Positions 1-10,953 of a DNA stretch of 64,000 nucleotides are shown one piece after another. Made by a program: the position numbers and the translations under genes. The DNA lies in the NCBI GenBank assembly GCA_002197995.1, contig NGZR01000003.1:2232001-2296000 (forward strand), in the 5' to 3' direction. The notes beneath the pieces were generated by a model that ran no database searches, had not been told where the DNA came from, and worked only from the letters and a program-made list of their open reading frames with translations. The DNA is from Gaeumannomyces sp. JS-464 (Eukaryota > Ascomycota > Sordariomycetes > Magnaporthales > Magnaporthaceae). How positions within the stretch are numbered: position 1 is the stretch's first letter; every line of letters begins with the position of its first letter.

Positions 1-496
1 GGAAGCAATGCCGGCGTTAATAAATCGGGCTAGCGTGGCGCAAATTAAGGCCGTTTGTTGTTATTTGCGGTTATAGCTCGCAATAATTTCCTCCGCGGCC
101 GCCGGCGGCCGACCCGACAGGTAGGCGCGTACGCCGGCGTTAAGGGAGGGGGGAGGGGCACCTGTGCCGGTGCTGCCGTCGTGGGCCTTCCTGGCCCTAA
201 TCGGCCCTATTGGGTGTTGCTAATTCCGCAACGGGGACGGCGTGGTCGGGCGCGCTAACGCGCGGGGGGGCCCGGGTGGCAGCGACGCGTTCCTCCGGGC
301 CGTTGGGCCGACGAGGAGGGCGCGCGCCCTTTATTGGCCGAAGGAGGGGCTGTTGGCAACGGCATGTTGCCGTCGCCAGCGCCGTTGGCGGGCGTGGTTG
401 TTGGTGTTCGGTCGCTAATTGGCGGGTGTTAAGGATTTGTATGCAATTTGGCAGTGTGCACTAACAGCGCAATGCCAAGAATTGGTAAATTCGAGG
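1..496 (-). mobile_element. 5' end of a Tad-like LINE, copy 1 (cut by window edge)
   Basis: This stretch is the reverse complement of the 5' part of the LINE at 4,540-5,050 and of the copy at 14,455-15,060. The element's first shared bases (cctcgaat on its own strand) lie at 489-496, and it runs leftward off the window. It covers the 5' untranslated region and the start of ORF1. The ORF1 C-tract is only four C here (346-349, read as G on the plus strand). Several positions show C-to-T or G-to-A changes relative to copy 3, but fewer than in copy 2. The body of the element lies outside the window, so intactness cannot be judged. Confidence 0.8.
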
Positions 497-534
497 TGTC
501 GCGTGGTTAGTAGTAGATTGGGCGTAGGAGGCGC

Positions 535-708
535 ATTAGGAAGAGTGGCGCTTTATCAAAGGCGAAAATTTCGCTGATGTAATTAACCCTGGGCTAATCA
601 CGTGTGTTACCGCGTAGATAAAGCAAGGCAGCGAAGCACCAGCGACGAAGCCCGCGGATCGCAGCTGACCTTTGGTTTTAGGCCCCCTCCTCAGGATCTA
701 CCCGCAAT
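535..708 (-). repeat. Repeat X, copy 1
   Basis: The reverse complement of this stretch matches 15,774-15,930 closely. The shared part begins cattgcgggtagatcc and ends near aagcgccactcttc. This copy carries about 35 extra bases (roughly 600-635) absent from the other copy. It lies immediately upstream of LINE copy 1. No coding sequence is visible. It could be part of a larger dispersed element whose ends are not defined here. Confidence 0.7.
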
Positions 709-731
709 GCTTCTACTGCTACACATGCAGC

Positions 732-872
732 ATGTCGCTGGAAGCGTTCGAAATCAGCCCTGAGCCGGAGCCGGCCAGGACGGACCGGCTGGACCGCATT
801 CAGCAGCGGGCGGCAGGCGAGGCGCTCGAGGAGAAACCCACTTATAATGCCGTATTATTTCCTGGCGAATAG
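732..872 (+). other. Short ORF of 46 codons, unrecognised
   Basis: An ATG-initiated reading frame with acidic and Glu/Pro-rich composition lies between repeat X and a minisatellite. I do not recognise it. It may be the 5' remnant of a gene broken by the surrounding repeats, or chance. Nothing in its context supports expression. Confidence 0.12.
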
Positions 873-976
873 TCCGGACGTATAGGTTAGCTGTGGAAGA
901 ACTTTCGCTGTATTTGGAATATGGGGGAAACATGTAAAAGGCATGGAGAGGGCATAGAGGAGGGGTATAGAATGAG

Positions 977-1140
977 GCCATGAAAAGAGGCCATAGAACA
1001 GATTATGGAAAGGAGCCATGGAACAGGTCATGGAAAGGGCCACGGAAAAAGGCCATGGAAAGGGGCCATGGAAAGAGGCCATGGAACAGATCATGGAAAG
1101 GAGCCATGGAAAGGGTCATGAAAAGGGCCATGGAAATGGG
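977..1140 (+). repeat. Degenerate minisatellite, unit about 12-14 bp
   Basis: The core ggccatggaaag recurs about a dozen times with small variations (ggccacgg, ggtcatgg, gagccatgg). The purine-rich strand is the plus strand. Reading frames stay open through it on both strands because the repeat lacks stop codons, so ORFs here are not evidence of genes. Confidence 0.85.
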
Positions 1141-1823
1141 CGTGGACAAGGCCCAGACTTTCAGAAGTGGGGACCTTGACGTGATCCAGCCATGGGCGCA
1201 CGGGGCCCCTATGTTTACTACGTAGTACTCGTTGTGGAGGCGGCCCCTTCTGCGCCACCGACAAGCAAAATTCCATCCCATTGAACACTAATGTGCTTGC
1301 CAGGAGACATGTCATGGTTACTCTCGCGGGTGCTCTTCACCCGCGCGAGTATCACCTAGCTGACCCGCGTGAGATAACTACCATGTCGTCGCACGCCCTT
1401 GCTTATGGCCCAAACAACTCCACCAACCCCGGGGTCAACAGCAAACATGGCCTCCACTGCCAACACGAGACCACCCAAATACGATGCAACTTTTGGTGAG
1501 ATTGGATTGCGCTTCAGGGCCTTCAGGACCCGAGACGGCCGAGACAGAGGATTGTCGACGCGGTTCAAAAGTTCCTGCCGTCGCGCAGGGCGCCGTCCCC
1601 TCCGCCGTCGCTGCCGCCGTTTTCGACAGACGTGGTATGGTTCCAACCAAACTTGCCGCCGTCCAAGCTTGCCAGCGCGTCGCCGCTCCTCCGGCTGCGG
1701 CCACGCTGCCGAACCGTCAAGCATGGAACCCAGCAGTCTGGAGATGCCGCGACGACAGGTAGGCTCGACGACGGCCATGTCGCCACCAAAACCACCACCT
1801 CACTCGACCCCGACGACTCGGAC
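1141..1823. other. Upstream region of the methyltransferase gene
   Basis: About 680 bases with no clear gene. A Thr/Pro/Ser-rich frame opens at the ATG at 1,405 and could hold an N-terminal extension or earlier exon of the methyltransferase, but it is in another frame and no clean splice junction joins the two. Confidence 0.3.
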
Positions 1824-2582
1824 ATGAAGGAGCTGCAGGCCATCCGCTACGCTCTCTGGCAGCTCAACCCAGACCCCTGGGCCGGCCGTTGGCACTTCCT
1901 GGCTCCATGCCTTGCCCGCCGCCCCTGGTACGACCGGGTCCTCGAGGCGGCGTCCCGCCCTGGCGCCGTCGTTCTGGACCTCGGCTGCGGCGTCGGCGGT
2001 GACGTCCGGCAGCTCACCGCCGACGTCTCCAGCCGGCGGCGCGCTCTCGCCGACCGGGGCCGCGTTCCGGGCCCCGGCCCCGAGCTCTATGGCGCCGACT
2101 CGCGCGCCGACGTCTGGACGCTTGGGAACCGGCTCTTTGGCACCGCCGACGACCTGGCCGTGCGCTTCCTCCACGCCGACATCTACGACGAGGGCGAGAA
2201 GCCTACCGAGCTCGAGCCCCTGCGTGGGCGCGTCGATGTCCTGATCATGTGCGGCGTCACGGACCTCTTTGACCACCCGGGCAACGGCCTTTGCCTGTGG
2301 CCCACGGTGCAGCGGCTGACCAAACCCGGGTCGCTGGTCGTCGGCTGGAGCCTGGGGATGCCTGCGGGCCAGTCCATGGAGCTGCACGGTCGATTCTACC
2401 ACGACACAGCGGTCTTCCGAGAGATGATCCTGACTGACTACTGCGCCGGGAGATACAGCCTGGACGTCAATAACCAGGTGCCGATTCAGGAGCTCGGATG
2501 GGATCAATCGGATCTCGACTGCCTCCCTCAGTCGACGCCACACTCCCCTATTCCGGCACGCCTCATCCTCCACCAAACGTGA
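1824..2582 (+). CDS. SAM-dependent methyltransferase of fungal secondary-metabolism type
   Basis: The protein transfers a methyl group from S-adenosylmethionine to an unknown acceptor, presumably in the cytosol. Seen: a Rossmann-type motif I (LDLGCGVGGD, about residue 50), an upstream segment (PDPWAGRWHFLAP) of the kind that precedes the SAM site in fungal polyketide/meroterpenoid-type methyltransferases, an acidic post-motif (FLHADIYDE), and a C-terminal block with YHD and a final hydrophobic strand. From the first in-frame ATG (1,824) it is 252 residues, a little short for this family. The frame stays open upstream to about 1,632, so an upstream exon or N-terminal extension is likely. No synthase, cytochrome P450 or transporter gene lies nearby, so a metabolite cluster cannot be claimed. 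The substrate is unknown. Confidence 0.75.
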   Translation: MKELQAIRYALWQLNPDPWAGRWHFLAPCLARRPWYDRVLEAASRPGAVVLDLGCGVGGDVRQLTADVSSRRRALADRGRVPGPGPELYGADSRADVWTLGNRLFGTADDLAVRFLHADIYDEGEKPTELEPLRGRVDVLIMCGVTDLFDHPGNGLCLWPTVQRLTKPGSLVVGWSLGMPAGQSMELHGRFYHDTAVFREMILTDYCAGRYSLDVNNQVPIQELGWDQSDLDCLPQSTPHSPIPARLILHQT

Positions 2583-3459
2583 CTGGGCACGAATTTGTTC
2601 TCACGAAACTGGGAACCGGCAACCCCGGTGACGATAACGTGCAGGTATCGACACGGAGCATGGTTGTTCGCGCCTCGCTCTTTGTCTCCGGCACCGAGCT
2701 CTCTCCCTGGTCTTGTTGTGCGGGAAGATTAGGTCCCTAACTATCTAGACTGCGTGACCTTGATGCCTCACTCGGGGTTTTTGTTCCGGGCCAGGCCCCT
2801 GCCTGTTCCAGACTCGGGAGCTGGCCCGAGGAGGTGGTGAGGGCGAGTTCTGGGACTTCTACAGCTGGCGGAGGACAGAGTGTTGCAAAACCTAGATGAG
2901 CAGTTTCGATACTGAAATAAAGCGCTTTTGCACAGTACATTCATCCGTCGTGGAGTACGGGCTGCAGCACTGTAAGTGAGCGGTCCTGTTAGATGTCCCA
3001 TCAGACATCATCTTCGGTTCAAGGTGGCACGCCCTCTTTCCTTTGCGGGGCTATATCACTTTTTCCATATTTATTTCGCTTTTCCGATGTCCTGCGTCCC
3101 TTTGCATCAATCTCCTCTCCGATGTCATATTTCCTGTCAGGCAGCCCACCCCTCCCATTTATCGTTTTCCCTCTCTGAAATCGTTTCCCTGCCCTCAAAA
3201 CTTCTCTAATTAAGCAACTCTTCGTTCCAGGCCCACACATTGTCACCGGCTTCTCCTGCGATTGAATAGACTCCAAGAGACATCTTTGTTACGAGTATTG
3301 GAAGTGCCAAGGAAAGAAAGACTGTTGAACGGCCGAACGAAAGTACATTAAAGGCGAGACACACGACTAGAGAAAAAGAACCAAGCATAATAAGAGCGAA
3401 TGAAGGAAAAGGTAATAACTCCGAACAGTGTGCAAACCCAGGATGCTAGTTCCAAAACC
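2583..3459. other. Intergenic, no gene seen
   Basis: No coding region, RNA gene or repeat that I can support. It is the shared downstream region of the methyltransferase and of the convergent minus-strand secreted-protein gene. Confidence 0.5.
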
Positions 3460-4364
3460 CTACGCCACGCGGCAGACTTTCCCCTCCACATAGAGCTGTG
3501 GGGCCCCGGCGGTAAGCTCGACGCGGAACTGCCTGCGGCGGTTCTGCATCGGGTTGACGCTCGGTCCGAAGTCGAGCCGCAGGCGGCCTGGGTCCACTGG
3601 CCGGGGGCGAGGCCAAAGATCTCCTTCATCAGGGTGTCCCTGCCGCTGTTAGGCATGGGGCCGTCGACGACGGCGAACTTGCCGCCGGAGCCGAGCTTCT
3701 TCTTGGCGCCTTCATGACGGCGTCCCAGGCGCCCTTGTAGATCTTCATCTGGGCCGGGTCGTTGGCGTGCGAGGCCTGGACGTGGGTGATGACAACGCCC
3801 GTGTTGGTTATGTAGACGACGCCGATGCACGTGGCGAGGTTGGTGGTGCCGATGTTCTTGTTGGCCTGGCGCACGGGCGCGAACTTGAGCTTGGGGTCCA
3901 TGTAGCTCCACACCTGGGACTTGTACTTCTCGTCGGCCGACATGTAGCCGATGGAGTTCATGGGCACGTTGACGGTGGGGAAGTTGTTGATGTTGACCAC
4001 CTCCATGGCCCCGACCTCGCTGATGCTTAGCGGGTTCTTTGGGAGGTTGGGGCCGGGCCCGTCGACGCTGGACTTGGGAGAGTCCTCCTTGGCCGGATCC
4101 TTGCCCTTTTCCCCGGAGGATGATGGAGACCCGAGGGCAGCTTCACTGGTTGGGTGGCCGTGTCCTTGCCTTTGGAGCTCGGGCGCGAGGGTTCCTTTGC
4201 AGGTTCGCCATCCTTTTTGCCGCCGCCGCCGCTGCTGCCTTCTGGTCGAAAAGGCCGCGTTCAGCTACTAGACCCCGCTCGATGTTGTTGTACTGGACAT
4301 CGACGATCGGGAGGGCCGCGGCGAGGCCCAAGGTAAGTGCTGGAAGAAGAAATGAAAGACGCAT
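3460..4364 (-). CDS. Secreted protein with a possible CheD-like deamidase fold; frame broken
   Basis: The start (4,364) encodes a clear signal peptide (MRLSFLLPALTLGLAAALP). A Lys/Pro/Ser-rich linker follows, then a globular domain. That domain holds GTTNLATCIGVVYI followed by a hydrophobic strand and a His (VVITH) 15 residues after the Cys, then PMPNSG, LRLDFGPSVNPMQN and the ending LYVEGKVCRVA. The Cys-strand-His arrangement resembles the catalytic Cys/His of the CheD glutamine-deamidase superfamily, and similar uncharacterised proteins are common in filamentous fungi; this assignment is inference. The coding sequence changes frame at least three times: in the linker (two changes, about 4,120-4,230), near 3,715 and near 3,612. 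It is therefore either a decaying gene beside a transposon or an intact gene with sequence errors. The expected length is about 300 residues. Confidence 0.6.
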
Positions 4365-4685
4365 AGTGGGCTAATGTTGCTTCGTATTGGAGTTGTGATA
4401 TGGTTTTGGAGTTGTTAATGGGATTGATAAGATGCTATTGTTGTGATGTCTAATCATAACACATCTAGTTCCTTAAATGTTCCCATCCAGTGGCTTTAAT
4501 ATTGCTTCTTTATCACAATCTCCCGAACATCTCAACCTTCCTCGAATTCACCAATTCTTGGCATTGCGCTGTTAATGCACACTGCCAAATTGCATACAAA
4601 TCCTTAACACCGCCAATTAGCGACCGAACACTAATAACCACGCCCGCCAACGGCGTTGGCGACGGCAACATGCCGTTGCCAACAG

Positions 4686-4696
4686 CCCCCCCCCCC
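4686..4696 (+). repeat. C11 homopolymer in LINE ORF1
   Basis: A Pro-coding C-tract of 11 bases near the ORF1 start. The same site has four C in copy 1 and 31 C in copy 3. Confidence 0.9.
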
Positions 4697-7600
4697 TCGG
4701 CCAATGGGGTAGCGCGCGCCCTCCTCGCCGGCCAGCCGGCCCGGAGGAACGCGTCGCTACCACCCGGGCCTCCCGCGCGTTAGCGCACCCGATTACGCCG
4801 TCCCCGTTGCGAAATTAGCAATACCTAACAGGGCTCGATCAGGGCTAAAAAGGCTCCCACAACGGCAGCACCGGCACAGGTGCCCCTCCCCCCTCCCCTA
4901 ACGCCGGCGTACGCGCCCACCTATTGGGTTGGCCGCGGCGGCCGCGGAGGAAATTATTGCGAGCTATAACCGCAAATTAATAACAAACGGCCTTAATTTG
5001 CGCCACGCTAGCCTGATTTATCGACGCCGGTATTGCCTCCCTTTCGGCGGAAGCAATCCTTAAAGCCAACGGCTGGAAAAATTGCTTTATCGATTACGCT
5101 AAACAAGCCTTTTTCGGCTTACTTACGCCGGCCGAAAAGGAAAGAAGCTTATACGGGGCCCCGGAGCCCCCGCAACGCGCGCCCTCGGCCATTTACGCGT
5201 CGGTAGCCCGGGAGGGCCACCAATAACCCCAACAACCCGCACAGGCTTTTCGGGGCCGTACGCTTTAAACCCGGGCACCCCGCTTATTAACAAGCTTTAA
5301 AGCCGACTTTCGGGTGTTCGTTAAAATCCCGGAAAAACGGCAAGCTTAGGCTAACTAACAAACGGGCTTTAGCATTCGCAAAGCTTTTGCCGATAGCAAA
5401 GACTTGCCGTTTATAACGGCCGATATCCCGGAAACGTACCGATTTTTTACAAAGTTCGTGTTAAAAGCAAAAACGGCCGATATTTAAAACCGGCTTTTAC
5501 AGCACCGATTCGAACTAGGCCGTTTATATAACGCCGAAAGGATTAAAAAGCCCGAAATTTAATACAACTACGTAATTTCCAGCTGCTTTACTTTTTTAAC
5601 TAACGGTTTTAAATAATGCGTTTTTATATCGAATAAATTGGTTTAAAAGTAAATAAAAGCCTAAATAAAGCACAAACCGGTAAACGTTAAGCCTTTTAAA
5701 ACCGGCGTCGACCATTAAAAGCGTATATTATAAATTATATCCCTTTATACGCAAATGGCCGGATTTAAGCTTTAAAAGATCACTTTTTTTTTACGCCGCG
5801 TATAACGACACCCGCCGGTTACCCAGCACACTTTTGGCTGCCACGGCTTCCACGTGGCCCGTAATTGCGCCCAGGCTAATAGGTGCTTTCGGTGCGGGAA
5901 AATAAACGACGACCGGCACGTATAACCGTATACGGCCCCCCGCAATGCGCGAACTGCTCGGGCCCGTACTTTGCCAACCACCCGAACTGCTTTATAAAGC
6001 CCGTACGGGTAAACGGAATGCTAAAGCACTTAACTTATAAGGAAAAAGGGGCTGTTAAAAGGTTAAGCGCATAAACGTACCGGGCGGCGGCAAAAGCGGC
6101 GGAAGCCGCCGTTACCACCGCTACCGCCGCTGCCGCTGCTACCGACGATACCCTTCCCGCAACCGCTACTATTACGGGCGGCTCCGCCGTAGCCGTTAAT
6201 TTAACGGCAAACTTTACGACCGCTACCGCTATTACTACGGCTACCGTTATTACTATTAATAATACCGCTAATACAGCTGCTATCGCCGTTGTTAACCTTA
6301 AGGCTAATACTGTTATCGCCGTTACTTTAGCCATTTTTATCGCCGCTGCCACCCCCGCCGGCCCCGCCGTCGCCTCCGCCGTTGCAAACCCGGCAAGCCC
6401 GCCGGCCCCGAAAGGCGTAGCCCGTACGGCCGGCAGGGAAAAGCACTTTGTTAAAAACTTAAGGTTAGTTTTAACAACTAATACGAAGTACTGGCGGATA
6501 TAAAACTAAACCTCCCCGAGCCCGAAAAAGTTATCGAAATAACCGAAAACCCCCGAAAGAAACCGACGGTACCGCCGGTTAATAACTTTAAAGCTAAAAC
6601 CCCTAATATACTAACGCCGCTTTTACGTATGCCAGTAGCCAACCGGATATAACAAACGCATGGCAATAAAGCCCGGCGCCCGGGGCTTCGCCTTAAACGT
6701 CGTGCTTTAACCGCCGTTTAAACGAACGTTCGACGTAGCTAAAAAGGGGGCTATTTTACTCCAATTATTTTGGAGTTAAAATATCGACGTGGTGCTAATG
6801 CAAAAGCCTTTTAGCGCGTGGAAAGGGAAGCTTATACTTTGCACCCACCCGTCGTACGAGCTATTTACTTTGGTAAATAGCTAGCACGACCATTAAATTA
6901 AACCTCGGGTAATAACTTACGTACGGAAAAATCCGAGGCTTCGGCTCGTAGCGGACCGGCCGGCAAGCAACACCCGGGATATTTTTTAGCTTACCGTCGC
7001 CGGGTGCACCTTCGTTAACGTATATAAGCTTTTAAAAGACTTTTTAAAACCCTCGTTAAACCTTTTACTACGTTAACGCCTAACGGCAAAATGCATTATA
7101 GCTAAGAACTTTAACGTAAAGTTTTCGGCGTAAAATCCGGTTAAAAATAATAAAAATAAGGGTTAAAATATAGCCTAATAGGTTAATACTTATAACCTTT
7201 TCCTACTTACTAACTTAGGCCAACTTACGTATAACGATAAAAGCGTTTTAAATTTTACCTTTTTTAACGCCCTTTTAGCAACAGCGGAAATCGACCTTTC
7301 GTTAACAACCGATTCGAACCACCGCTTAATACGAATCGAAATTTTTAACTGTAATAACTCCGTTCCGAACTGCCGGCGTATTACGCTATTAAACGATAAA
7401 CTACCGTTTTTCGCAAACGCGGTAATAACGAAGGCCGGCAGCTTACCGCTATTTACAAATCCATACACGGCGGATTATTTAAATAAAGCGACCGAAATAT
7501 TAATAAACCTGTTAAAAAATGCGTTAATAGCTTTCGGCCGAAAGCTTAAAGTTAAAAAAAAAGCTAATTTTAATAAAACGAAAAATGCGCTAATGCTTAA

Positions 7601-7942
7601 CGAGATTTTGTAAAAGCTATAGCAAACGGCGGGCTTTTTACGGCCGAAGCCCGCTTTTTAAAAGCAACGGTTCGGGCGGCTAAAAAACAGTATTAGGTTA
7701 ACGTGCTAAAAAAAGTGGATTTTTTAAAAACGTTATACCGTATTGTAAAGTGGCATAAACTTGCACCCGCTATACGGCTTCCCCCGTTAAATATTAATAA
7801 AAGGTTATAATAGCTTTAAAAGATAAAACGAAAGCATTAAGCCGTAAAATCCTCCGTAGGTTTACGGCGGAAAACAACTTACAAAAAAACCCGTTATAGC
7901 AAAAGGCTACCCAAAAAACCGCACAACTTCCGTAAAACCCTC

Positions 7943-8359
7943 ATGTTTTTTTTAAAAAAATGCCGAAAATGCATTATTAACACGGCAAACACGGCCCCAA
8001 ACGTCGACTTTTTAACGGTTAAACTGCTTACAGCGGCATGGCCGGTAATAAGGGAATACGTTAAGGCTTTTTTCGAAGCTTGCTTTAAAGCCGGGCACCA
8101 TTTTAGCCTTTTTCGCACAACGAAGGTAGTTATGCTAAAAAAGCCGAACAAAACGAATATAACAAACCTAAAAATCCTACCGCTCGATAGCTTTGCTCCC
8201 GTGCTTAAAGAAAAAGCTAAAGCGGTTAATAGCTTCGCGAATAGCGTTTTTCGCATTATAATACGGGTTTATAACTCCGCAACACGCCGGGGTTACTTCG
8301 AAAAAAGCCGCTATCGATTTAACGGCATGCGTGGCCCACGAAATGGAACGGGCTTTTAA
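7943..8359 (+). pseudogene. Reverse-transcriptase fragment of the LINE
   Basis: The longest surviving open stretch of the LINE ORF2. It contains the N-terminal palm/fingers region of a LINE reverse transcriptase (HHFSLFRTTKVVMLKKPN), normally followed by a SWRPI-type block, which here is degraded. It is a RIP relic and not a functional gene. Confidence 0.75.
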
Positions 8360-10953
8360 AAGCATAAAACGGCCGCTTTCGTTACCATAAATATATAAAG
8401 GGCTTTTAACGCCGTACTTCGCCGGAAGCTTTTTCGAAGGCTTTTAAATTAAGGTTAAAATTTAACGTTAGTACGATATAGTATTATCTTTTGCAAAAAA
8501 ACAAAGTGGTTAAAATGCGTTTAAAAAACGTTACGGCACCCCTTTTTTCCCCGAACTGCGGGCTACCTTAAAGGTTACCGGCGTTACCGGTTCTATTTAT
8601 GCTTTATATGGCCGAAATCCTACCTAAAGCAAAAGCGGTTAAGTACGAATACGCGAACGATATAAGCATTTGCGTAACGGGTAGCACTTTAAAAAAGTGC
8701 TTTCGTAAAGCAAAAGCAATAATAACGGAAATCCTCCGCTAAAAAAAGGCTAATAAAATGGCTTTCGACCCGGGGAAATGCGAGCTTATGCACTTTTTTA
8801 AACGGAAAAATCCTATAATCCCGGCGGTTACGGCGAAAAGCTTTACCATATAACAAACTATAAAAGCTTTACGGTAATTAGGGGTTTTTTTCGACTAAAG
8901 GCTTAATTTTAAAGCCTACGTGGATAACAAAGCTGTAAAAGCCTAAAACGTTGCTAACCACTTCCAAAAGCTTACGAATTCGATAAAAAAAATACCGGCA
9001 TATTCGGTTTACAAAGCCGTTATAACGGTTATAATCCTTACGGCTTTATATAAAGCCGAGGTATAATATAAGGGTAAAACTAAACCACACCCGTACAAGC
9101 TAGCACAATAGCAAATTATTTGCTAAAACCACTTAATCGATCGGGTTAATAAAACTTTAACCGCATCCTTTAAAACAGTAGTTTTAATTTGGAAAACTAC
9201 ACCGATAAACGCATTATATTACGAATCCGGCATTTTAAACGCCTAAACGCTTTTAAAACAAGCCCGCTTTCGTTTTTACGGCCCGTATAAATACGGTTTC
9301 GGAAAATTACCTTTTAACCGCAGCGGTTAAACCGGCTTTTAACGCCTAAAAGCCCAAAGCAAGCTTGCCCGGCAAGCTTGCAACCTCGTTGCAAAGGACG
9401 GCCGAACTCCTTCCGGCTTGCACTCGCCCGACCTATATCTTTTATAAATATACGAGGTTTTACAGTAGCTATATAAAAAAGCCCGCAATCGTAAAAGCTT
9501 TTATAGCGTAACTTCGCACTTTTCCATTTAACCGACGTTTATAAAATATATAACGACGGTTTAAAAGCAAAAAACGGGGCAATAAATACGGCTGGGTAAT
9601 ATACTAAGCCGGTTAACGCAAACTTTTCGGGCACGGCCGGTTAGCGCATCCGGCGAAAGTACCGACGGCGAAGCGGAAGGGGCCCGAATAGGCCTCCGTA
9701 AAGCCGTTTAAAACTTCCGCAATTGCACTTTCCACTTATGCCTCGATAATACCTCGGCGGTTAACGGTTGTTTAAACACGGCTTTTTAATAGTTTATAAA
9801 AGGCTTTTAAAAAAATCTATTGCTTTATAAATAAACACCAGGTATACGTACGCTGGTCCCCGGGTTATATAGAAATCCCCGAAAACGAAAAGGCAAACGC
9901 CGAAGCAAAGTTAAAATCGGCTTTGCTAATACCTTAACATTTTAAACCAACGATAGCCGAAGTAAAAGCTTTAGCCCGGAAAACAGCCCGGGACGCCCGA
10001 AACGCATAGTTTAAAACAACTTTCCAAATCGGTATAAGGCTATAAGCCTCCCGCCGGCACTATAATACACGCCTAAAGCGTTACAACTGCACCGAAGGTA
10101 TTGCAACGGCTAATAGCCGCACGCACCGGTTACGGGGATTTCGACTGGTACCACCGAAAGTTTTAACACGAAAACGATAACCCGTGCCGTTGCGGGCGAA
10201 ATAAATCCCCTTCCCACCTTGTATTTTGCAAGCTGGCTAAGGCGGTAAAAAATAAATGGCTTATAGCGGACCTTTTCCCGGCCTTTGATAAGCTTGGATA
10301 TTGGAAACGGCTTTTCCAAAAGCCCTCTTTTTTTGCTTCGTTCGTTAAAGCCACTAACCATTATACTATCGCCGGACGATAACAACAAGGCCTAAAAAGC
10401 CTATACTTAACCTTTTCTTTTGTACTATTAGGATTAACAGTAGGCTCGTTAATCCCCCGCACTTTAGGCCGGGCTTAAAGGAGGTCCCGAAAACCCCTCC
10501 CCCGCCCAAACCCGGCTTTACCCCTTTTCCGGCATACCCGCCGGCCAACAGCATTACTACCACCCGCAGCGCTTTACAACGCCCCGGCGTATTTTTTACG
10601 CCCTATTGTCGATTGCCCGCTCGCTAACAAGGAGCGCCGGAATGCGGCCCGACCCCCGTATGCTTTCGGGTTTAATTTGTTAGCCGCTTTAATAGCAGCA
10701 TATAGCCTAGTGTTAAGCTTAGGTAGCGCTAGCACGTATATGCCCTTTGGGAGGCAGGGACTGGTAAATCCCGACTTACTGACGTTAAATATACTTTTTT
10801 TCTCTTTTTCTCTTTCTTTTTCTACTTCGTTTTGCCTTTTGTTAATCGTTTTTTATCGTTATAAACGGTTATGCTTTTGTTTTAATGCGGATTTTTTACT
10901 AAAAACGGCAAAGCGCGTTTAAATAAATTAAAAATCCCTTGTTTTTTAGCACC

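Larger units (their letters stand above)
4540..10950 (+). mobile_element. Tad-like LINE, copy 2, nearly full length and RIP-inactivated
   Basis: A 6.4-kb non-LTR retrotransposon relic. Its 5' end is shared with copies 1 and 3. ORF1 begins at about 4,675 with the MPLPTAP-coding start and C-tract. A gag-like zinc-knuckle region lies at about 5,880-6,030 (RCFRCGK, then CANCSGPYFANHPNC). A reverse-transcriptase segment at 7,943-8,260 still reads FRTTKVVMLKKPNKTNIT, typical of Tad/I-clade LINE polymerases. The 3' end holds a T-rich tract near 10,795-10,870. Frames are riddled with TAA/TAG. Compared with copy 3 the differences are overwhelmingly C-to-T and G-to-A, TpA is abundant and CpG is retained, as expected from RIP acting at CpA. 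No intact protein can be made from it. The exact 3' boundary is uncertain. Confidence 0.88.

Noticed and set aside
1800..2576. Long minus-strand frame opposite the methyltransferase
   Set aside because: Shadow of a GC-rich coding strand; the methyltransferase motifs are on the plus strand.
1141..4364. Secondary-metabolite gene cluster around the first methyltransferase
   Set aside because: No synthase, oxidase, transporter or regulator gene is present in the neighbourhood.
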